Of a DNA stretch of 19,247 nt, positions 14,678 to 19,247 are shown piece by piece; positions within the stretch are counted from its first letter, which is position 1; each line of letters opens with the position of its first letter. A program made the translations under genes and the position numbers. The stretch is from Alphaproteobacteria bacterium UBA6178 (GTDB lineage Bacteria; Pseudomonadota; Alphaproteobacteria; Rickettsiales; UBA3002): assembly GCA_002422205.1 (NCBI GenBank), contig DITS01000003.1, forward strand, positions 992 to 20,238. The letters run 5' to 3'. The notes under the pieces are model-generated. The model made no database searches. It saw nothing but the letters and a program-made list of their open reading frames with translations, and had not been told where the DNA came from.

Positions 14678-15219
14678 AACGGATTTTGCAACCAATGCTG
14701 CACCGCTTCGCTCAGATTACTACAAATCGCGCGTGGCACAATCTCATCAGGCAACCCCGCCACCAGCGCCGCCTCGCCCACACCAGTCCGCACCAGATAA
14801 TAAGGACAGCCCGCCGCATGCGCTGCCTGCAAATCCCGCAACGCATCGCCAATCATCGGCGTGCACGCCGCCTCCGCCTCAAAATCTGCCAGCGCTTCCA
14901 GCACCATACCAGGCGCCGGTTTGCGGCGCTGCGTTGGCCGGTCGGGATGGTCAGGGCAATAATACACCCGCTCGATAATGCCACCCGCATGCGCCGCCGC
15001 ATGCACCAGATAATCATGAATCTGCTGCAAGCCTTCCTCGCTCAGTAGCCCGCGCCCCACCACCGACTGATTGGTAACCACCGCCAGCCGGTAGCCCGCA
15101 TGCGTCAGCCGTGCAATCGCTTCCAGCGATCCCTCAATAAAACGAAATTCATCGAGTGATTTGACCGCATCCGGTCGGTCCACATTAATCACCCCATCAC
15201 GGTCCAATAGCACTAACAT
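14674..15219 (-). CDS. GmhB/HisB-N-like HAD phosphatase lacking the zinc loop
   Basis: A 181-residue HAD-IIIA phosphatase closest to D,D-heptose 1,7-bisphosphate 7-phosphatase. In the LPS heptose pathway this enzyme removes the 7-phosphate. The nucleophile Asp6 and acid Asp8 are in LDRDGVIN, Thr49-Asn50 give motif II, RKP (99-101) gives motif III and GDALRD motif IV. The zinc site of E. coli GmhB (C-x-H with a later CxC before RKP) is mostly missing: only Cys88 remains in CPDHP, Asp90 replaces the histidine, and the loop before RKP is shortened without cysteines. It is coupled to ftsX by TAATG and to ydcF by ATGA. The substrate could differ from heptose bisphosphate. Confidence 0.78.
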   Translation of the reverse strand: MLVLLDRDGVINVDRPDAVKSLDEFRFIEGSLEAIARLTHAGYRLAVVTNQSVVGRGLLSEEGLQQIHDYLVHAAAHAGGIIERVYYCPDHPDRPTQRRKPAPGMVLEALADFEAEAACTPMIGDALRDLQAAHAAGCPYYLVRTGVGEAALVAGLPDEIVPRAICSNLSEAVQHWLQNPL

Positions 15220-16103
15220 TAATGCATATGCTCCAGCATCGACTGAATGGTCAGCCGCACCGCCACATACGCCACCAGTGCCGTAAAGGCAGGCAGCAGC
15301 ACAAACATCACCACATGCTCCGGCAATAGGTGTAACGTGGGCAGCAGCGGCGACGCCAGCTCACCACTCAACGTCGCCAGTATAATCGATAATAATATCG
15401 CCACGCCGGTGCCCAATATCGCCCCGCGCAGCACCATCCACAACCCGTTATGCACAAACTGATGCATAATATAATCATCCTGCGCGCCCACATTATGCAG
15501 TAGCGCTACCGTTTTAAAATTCAGCTTCAGACTGGTACGCGCCGCCAGCACCACAATAATCATCAGCGCCGCCGTCAGCAATACCGCCAATATAATCGCC
15601 ACCATGCGCAGCATGCCGGTAAACTGCATCAGCTGATCCACCCATTGCTGATAATGCTCAATCTCGGCTTTGGCATCGACGGTTTCGACCACCGTTTTCA
15701 GTGTCGCCAGCGCTTCTTCGCGCGCCAGTCTATCTTTCAGCGTTACCTCAATCACCGTCGGCAATGGCAAATCATCCAGCTTAATCGCGCCACCGGTCCA
15801 CGGCGCAATCAGCTTGGCTAAATCGCTTTTGCGCACATGCGCCGCCGATTCCACCACCGGCGATACCAGCAAAGCCCCCAGCATTTTGTCGCGCGCGTCA
15901 TTCGCCCCGCTGGCGCGATACGGGATATACACCTGCACCGTCTGAATATTGATACTGCCCGCCGCCCGCACCGAATCGCCGATGCTCAGCGCTGCCGCCA
16001 GAAACAAACCGGTCAAACACACCATCAGCCCGATCACCAACGGCAAAAACCGGTTAGCATCTTCACGCGCAAAGGGAATATCAGTCTTACGAATTAAAAA
16101 CAT
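15219..16103 (-). CDS. ftsX: Cell division protein FtsX
   Basis: A 294-residue inner-membrane partner of FtsE. It has a first membrane segment after a short cytoplasmic N-terminus (FLPLVIGLMVCLTGLFL), a periplasmic region of about 130 residues that would contact murein hydrolase activators, and three C-terminal membrane segments with the permease-like loop KTVALLHNVGAQDDYI. The frame could begin at GTG 16109, two codons earlier; ATG 16103 is chosen, and neither has a clear ribosome-binding site. It leads a cluster in which every junction overlaps. It is separated from ftsE and points the opposite way, which is unusual because ftsE and ftsX are normally adjacent and co-transcribed. Confidence 0.88.
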   Translation of the reverse strand: MFLIRKTDIPFAREDANRFLPLVIGLMVCLTGLFLAAALSIGDSVRAAGSINIQTVQVYIPYRASGANDARDKMLGALLVSPVVESAAHVRKSDLAKLIAPWTGGAIKLDDLPLPTVIEVTLKDRLAREEALATLKTVVETVDAKAEIEHYQQWVDQLMQFTGMLRMVAIILAVLLTAALMIIVVLAARTSLKLNFKTVALLHNVGAQDDYIMHQFVHNGLWMVLRGAILGTGVAILLSIILATLSGELASPLLPTLHLLPEHVVMFVLLPAFTALVAYVAVRLTIQSMLEHMH

Positions 16104-16136
16104 GGCCACACTGTAGCAAACACAGTGGCTGGTGGC

Positions 16137-16194
16137 TAGTGGCTAGTGACAGGTTAAAACGAGTGGCTGCTGAATAACCAGCCACTAGCCACTA
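16137..16194. repeat. Inverted repeat of TGGCTAG units between grpE and ftsX
   Basis: TAGTGGCTAGTG (16137-16148) and CACTAGCCACTA (16183-16194) are perfect 12-bp arms. Inside lies a second stem, GTGGCTG/CAGCCAC (16163-16169 and 16179-16185). The left arm belongs to a short run of degenerate tandem TGGCTRG units from about 16125. It could end the grpE transcript. Confidence 0.6.
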
Positions 16195-16205
16195 ATCACT
16201 CAAAA

Positions 16206-16805
16206 CTAAGCCTGCGTATCCACCTGATTCGGCGTTTCACCGCGCTTGGCCACACCCACCATCGCAGGCTGCAATAGCCGATCATGAATCGTATAGCCCG
16301 CCTGCAGCACTTGCAATACCGTGCCCGGCTCAGCCACCGGATCATCAATCTGAATCACCGCCTGATGCAGGTTATGGTCAAACTTTTCGCCAATCGGCTC
16401 GATGCGCGTAATGCCAAACCGCTCGAACGCGGTGAGCAATTCCCGCAAGGTCATCTCCACCCCCAGCGCCAGATTTTTCACCTGCTCATTTTCCGCGCGC
16501 ATATCTTCCGAAATACTCGACGTCGCCCGCTGCAGATTCTCCAATACGCTGATCATCTGCCGCGCAAAGCCCGTAATCGCATATTTATTCGATTCTTCCA
16601 GATCGCGTTGCGCACGTTTGCGAATATTTTCATTCTCCGCCAGCGCGCGAATCAGCTGGTCTTTCAACTCGGCAATCTGCAATTCATATTCCGCAGGCAC
16701 GTCCGACACCGCCGCGTCATCATTCGATAAATCAATCGCCTCATCGCTTGCATCCGCAAGGGGGGATTGATTATCCATCGCATCATCGGGTTTTAGTTGA
16801 TTCAT
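16206..16805 (-). CDS. grpE: Nucleotide exchange factor GrpE
   Basis: A 199-residue cochaperone that releases ADP from DnaK. An acidic, disordered N-terminus is followed by the long helical coiled-coil segment (about 42-110, ELQIAELKDQLIRALAENEN) and the beta domain with the family signature EKFDHNLHQAV and a C-terminal GYTIHDRLLQPAMVGVAK. ATG 16805 has AGAGGAAAA upstream. A sigma-32-like promoter precedes it. hrcA, often next to grpE, is not here. Confidence 0.95.
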   Translation of the reverse strand: MNQLKPDDAMDNQSPLADASDEAIDLSNDDAAVSDVPAEYELQIAELKDQLIRALAENENIRKRAQRDLEESNKYAITGFARQMISVLENLQRATSSISEDMRAENEQVKNLALGVEMTLRELLTAFERFGITRIEPIGEKFDHNLHQAVIQIDDPVAEPGTVLQVLQAGYTIHDRLLQPAMVGVAKRGETPNQVDTQA

Positions 16806-16836
16806 TGGGTTTTCCTCTTAAAGCTAGCTGCCAACT

Positions 16837-16865
16837 ATATGGCCCCAGCAATCATTAATTTCAAG
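16837..16865 (-). promoter_or_regulatory. Predicted heat-shock (sigma-32) promoter for grpE
   Basis: On the minus strand CTTGAAA (16865-16859) is followed after 14 bases by GGCCATAT (16844-16837). The sigma-32 consensus is CTTGAAA, then 13-15 bases, then CCCCATnT, so only two bases differ. The start point would be near 16830, about 25 nt before the ATG. Heat-shock control of grpE is well established, which supports the match. Confidence 0.65.
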
Positions 16866-16872
16866 CTATTCA

Positions 16873-16901
16873 TTGCAAAAAGGCCAGAATCTGCCTAGTG
16901 G
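16873..16901 (+). promoter_or_regulatory. Possible promoter for rph-rdgB
   Basis: TTGCAA (16873-16878) and TAGTGG (16896-16901) are 17 bases apart, and the start would be about 22 nt before the rph ATG. The -10 match is weak. Confidence 0.3.
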
Positions 16902-16929
16902 TACCTATTGATCAGATAAAGGACAAATC

Positions 16930-17652
16930 ATGCGCTCATTCAACCGCGAAGCCAACCAGCTTCGCCCGCTCACCCTCCAGCCCCATATCAGCCGCCACGC
17001 CGAAGGCTCCTGCCTCATCACCTGCGGCCACACCAAAGTATTATGCACCGCCTCGGTCGAAGAATTTACCCCGCCTTGGCTGCGCAACACCGGCAAGGGC
17101 TGGGTCACTGCCGAATATGGCATGCTCCCGCGCAGCACCAACAGCCGCAACCCGCGTGAGGCGGCTCGTGGCAAACAATCGGGCCGCACGCAGGAAATCC
17201 AGCGATTAATTGGCCGCTCCCTTCGCGCCGTGATCGATTTATCCTTGCTGGGCGAGCGCCAGATCACCGTCGATTGCGATGTCATCGAAGCCGATGGCGG
17301 CACCCGCACCGCCTCCATCACCGGCGGCTATGTCGCACTGCATTTTGCCTGCCAAAAACTGCTCGATCAGGGCAAAATCAAACAAATGCCCATCACCCAT
17401 TCCGTTGCCGCTATTTCCTGCGGCATCTTCGAAGGCACCCCCGTGCTCGATCTGGATTATGTCGAAGATAGCGGTGCCACCGTTGATGCTAATTTCATCA
17501 TGACCGGCGGCGGCCAAATGGTCGAAATTCAGGCCACCGGCGAAGAATCCTGCTTCAGCGAAGACGAATTCACCCACATGCTCGCCCTCGCCAAGCTGGG
17601 CGTGGCGCAGCTCACGCAAAAACAAATCGAAGCCATCGGAACACCCCAATGA
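16930..17652 (+). CDS. rph: Ribonuclease PH
   Basis: A 240-residue phosphorolytic 3'-5' exoribonuclease that trims the 3' ends of tRNA precursors. Family blocks are clear: TKVLCTASVEE, GWVTAEYGMLPRST, the arginine-rich RGKQSGRTQEIQRLIGRSLRA, TVDCDVIEADGGTRTASITG and the phosphate-site region. Length is normal. ATG 16930 has AAAGGAC 6 bases upstream. The stop overlaps the rdgB ATG by 4 bases (ATGA), a pairing common in alphaproteobacteria. Confidence 0.98.
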   Translation: MRSFNREANQLRPLTLQPHISRHAEGSCLITCGHTKVLCTASVEEFTPPWLRNTGKGWVTAEYGMLPRSTNSRNPREAARGKQSGRTQEIQRLIGRSLRAVIDLSLLGERQITVDCDVIEADGGTRTASITGGYVALHFACQKLLDQGKIKQMPITHSVAAISCGIFEGTPVLDLDYVEDSGATVDANFIMTGGGQMVEIQATGEESCFSEDEFTHMLALAKLGVAQLTQKQIEAIGTPQ

Positions 17653-18245
17653 ATGCATTGAGCGAACTCGTCATCGCCAGCCATAATAAAGGCAAGCTGC
17701 GCGAAATCGCCGAGCTCGTTGCACCACTCACTATCACTGTGCATTCCGCTGCCGATCTGGGCCTGCCCGAGCCGGACGAAACCGGCGACACCTTCGAAGC
17801 CAACGCTGCACTCAAATCCGAAAGCGCCATGCGATTATCCCACAAAGCCGCCCTCGCCGATGATTCAGGGCTGGCCATACCCGCGTTGGGTGGCGCCCCC
17901 GGCATTTATTCCGCCCGCTGGGCAGGCGAGCACAAAGACTTCGCCCACGCCATGCAACGCATTCATGACGAACTCACCAACGCTGGCCACAATCCCCAAG
18001 GCATCGCCGCCTATTTCGTCTGTGTCCTCGCTCTATCTGTCCCCAGTCAGGAAACAGTCTTTTTCCGTGGCGAGTCGCACGGCACCCTCACTTTTCCGCC
18101 GCGCGGCGCGCATGGCTTCGGTTACGACCCCATCTTCATTCCTACCAATCATACCCTCACCTTCGCCGAAATGGACGCCGCCGCCAAACACCAGATCAGC
18201 CACCGCGCTCAGGCCTTCACCAAGCTCCTAACCCACCTAACTTAA
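17649..18245 (+). CDS. rdgB: RdgB/HAM1 family XTP/dITP diphosphatase
   Basis: A 198-residue enzyme that hydrolyses dITP, XTP and ITP to the monophosphate and diphosphate, keeping deaminated purines out of DNA and RNA. The N-terminal SHNKGKLREI substrate loop, the metal-binding ADDSGL, and the C-terminal GFGYDPIFIP and SHRAQA blocks are intact. It is coupled to rph by an ATGA overlap, which fixes the start. Confidence 0.97.
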   Translation: MNALSELVIASHNKGKLREIAELVAPLTITVHSAADLGLPEPDETGDTFEANAALKSESAMRLSHKAALADDSGLAIPALGGAPGIYSARWAGEHKDFAHAMQRIHDELTNAGHNPQGIAAYFVCVLALSVPSQETVFFRGESHGTLTFPPRGAHGFGYDPIFIPTNHTLTFAEMDAAAKHQISHRAQAFTKLLTHLT

Positions 18246-18249
18246 TTTA

Positions 18250-18278
18250 CTGACCCTCTCCCTGCGGAAATGGGTCAG
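18250..18278. other. Hairpin downstream of rdgB
   Basis: CTGACCC (18250-18256) and GGGTCAG (18272-18278) form a 7-bp stem just after the rdgB stop. It is a likely transcript end without a U-run. The rest of the gap to 18362 has degenerate CTAGCC repeats (about 18297-18325) and no gene. Confidence 0.4.
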
Positions 18279-18362
18279 GGTAAGGGCCCTTCCTTCCCTA
18301 GCCTCTAGCCTCTCACCCCTAGCCCCTATACATTCCCCCCCAAATACACTATATACATCCCC

Positions 18363-19247
18363 ATGCTCTCAACCGCGCGCCGGATTGCTGTCCTGTTCAT
18401 TGTGCTCTTATTGGGCACGAGCACGCACACCTTAGCCCAAACCACCATCGAAAATGAAATCACCACCGCGCGCCTGTTGCTACAGTCCGAGCAAATCACG
18501 GCAGGTGAGCCCTTCTGGATCGGTATTGAGCTCTCCCCGCAGCCACACTGGCATAGCTACTGGCAAAATCCCGGCGATTCGGGCATGGCCAGCACTCTGC
18601 AATGGAGCCTGCCCGAAGGCTTCGAAGCTGGCACCATTCATTGGCTTGCCCCAGAGCGTATCGAATATAGCGGCCTGTTCAACTATGGTTTCGAAGGCCC
18701 CACCGCGCTGCTCACCCCCATCACGCCCCCCGCGACGCTCGAAGCGGGCAGCACCCACAATATAGAGGTGAAAGCAAGCTGGCTGGTCTGCAAAGACATC
18801 TGCATCCCCGAATACGCCACCTTCCGCTTCACCCTCACCGTCGCGCCACCCACCCCCGCCGATAGCGCCGAACCCCTCAACTCCTACCTCGATCAAATCC
18901 CCCGTATCCATGATCAGCCCGCGCAATATCGCAGCAGCGACGACACCGTCCAGCTCTCCATCCCCATCTCCACTGCAACCGATATGCACAGCGTCTGGTG
19001 GTTCCCGATCGACGACGGCGTCATCGCCAATGACAGTGACCAGCAATGGCAACGCAATGGCGACCGGCTGCTGATTGCAGCCAAGCGCGGCAGCCAGCCC
19101 CTGCCCGATCACTATAAAGGCCTTCTCACCTTGCAAGCAGCCGACGGCACGCAACAGCATCTCACCGTCACCGCCACCCATGACAATACCGAAATCGCGC
19201 TTACCACCGCCGCCCCACCACTCACAGCCGACCCATCCGAAACGCCA
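18363..19247 (+). CDS. DsbD/ScsB-like thiol:disulfide interchange protein, N-terminal part (partial)
   Basis: The frame is open from ATG 18363 to the right edge (295 codons). A signal peptide ends near TLA-QT (about residue 26). A periplasmic domain like the DsbD/ScsB N-terminal family follows, with PHWHSYWQNPGDSG and the cysteine pair Cys143-x3-Cys147 in WLVCKDICIPE. These proteins carry reducing power from the cytoplasm to periplasmic disulfides through a membrane domain and a thioredoxin-like end, which here would lie beyond the window. The start has no clear ribosome-binding site. The family is well supported; DsbD and ScsB cannot be told apart from this part. Confidence 0.85.
   Translation, partial: MLSTARRIAVLFIVLLLGTSTHTLAQTTIENEITTARLLLQSEQITAGEPFWIGIELSPQPHWHSYWQNPGDSGMASTLQWSLPEGFEAGTIHWLAPERIEYSGLFNYGFEGPTALLTPITPPATLEAGSTHNIEVKASWLVCKDICIPEYATFRFTLTVAPPTPADSAEPLNSYLDQIPRIHDQPAQYRSSDDTVQLSIPISTATDMHSVWWFPIDDGVIANDSDQQWQRNGDRLLIAAKRGSQPLPDHYKGLLTLQAADGTQQHLTVTATHDNTEIALTTAAPPLTADPSETP

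Noticed and set aside
18480..19181. Long minus-strand frame (233 codons) opposite the DsbD-like gene
   Set aside because: It is the antisense of a clear signal-peptide and CxxxC protein; its glycine- and valine-rich composition is typical of a shadow frame.

Overview
The window is a chromosomal segment of an alphaproteobacterium. The evidence is the class I (archaeal-type) lysyl-tRNA synthetase, the argH / small lipoprotein / lysA operon, the MJ0042 zinc-ribbon protein beside ftsE, TTGAC-type promoters and a sigma-32-like promoter at grpE. Intact lysine and arginine biosynthesis genes argue for a free-living rather than a reduced obligate intracellular organism. I cannot name the genus. I see no tRNA, rRNA, transposase, phage gene or CRISPR array.

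Layout. The 5' end of rpsL (minus strand) enters from the left edge, and a long AT-rich region with promoters facing both ways separates it from an M23 envelope peptidase gene (+). A secreted protein with three SPOR domains lies on the minus strand. Next come + strand genes: lysK, a HAD-IIA phosphatase-like gene, the overlapping operon argH-lptM-like-lysA, and a predicted lipoprotein with RTX-type calcium-binding repeats. From 11.1 kb, hpt and the zinc-ribbon/DUF3426 protein form a minus-strand pair divergent from ftsE (+). Facing ftsE is a tightly coupled minus-strand cluster, ftsX-gmhB-like-ydcF-plsC. It is followed by grpE (-), the pair rph-rdgB (+), and the N-terminal part of a DsbD/ScsB-like periplasmic protein (+) cut by the right edge.

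How the genes relate. Many concern the envelope and cell division: M23 peptidase, SPOR protein, FtsE/FtsX, YdcF/ElyC-like, PlsC, the heptose-phosphatase-like HAD and the LptM-like lipoprotein. The rest are housekeeping: lysine and arginine synthesis, LysRS, purine salvage, RNA maturation, nucleotide-pool cleaning and heat shock. Several starts are fixed by ATGA or TAATG overlaps (lptM-like, ydcF, plsC, gmhB, rdgB).

The least ordinary parts are non-coding. The intergenic regions at 2.1-2.5, 5.9-7.1, 10.8-11.1 and 13.2-13.3 kb carry a mosaic of hairpin-forming repeats, including a 48-base pair of perfect inverted copies flanking the HAD gene. Other points are the RTX-repeat lipoprotein behind three 11-bp-phased GTCA(C/T) repeats resembling a Pho box, the placement of ftsE and ftsX on opposite strands, loss of the zinc ligands in the GmhB-like protein, and a C-over-G excess on the + strand in lines sampled from genes of either orientation. 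I found no clear new multi-gene system; the best candidates for novelty are the RTX lipoprotein and the repeat mosaic.
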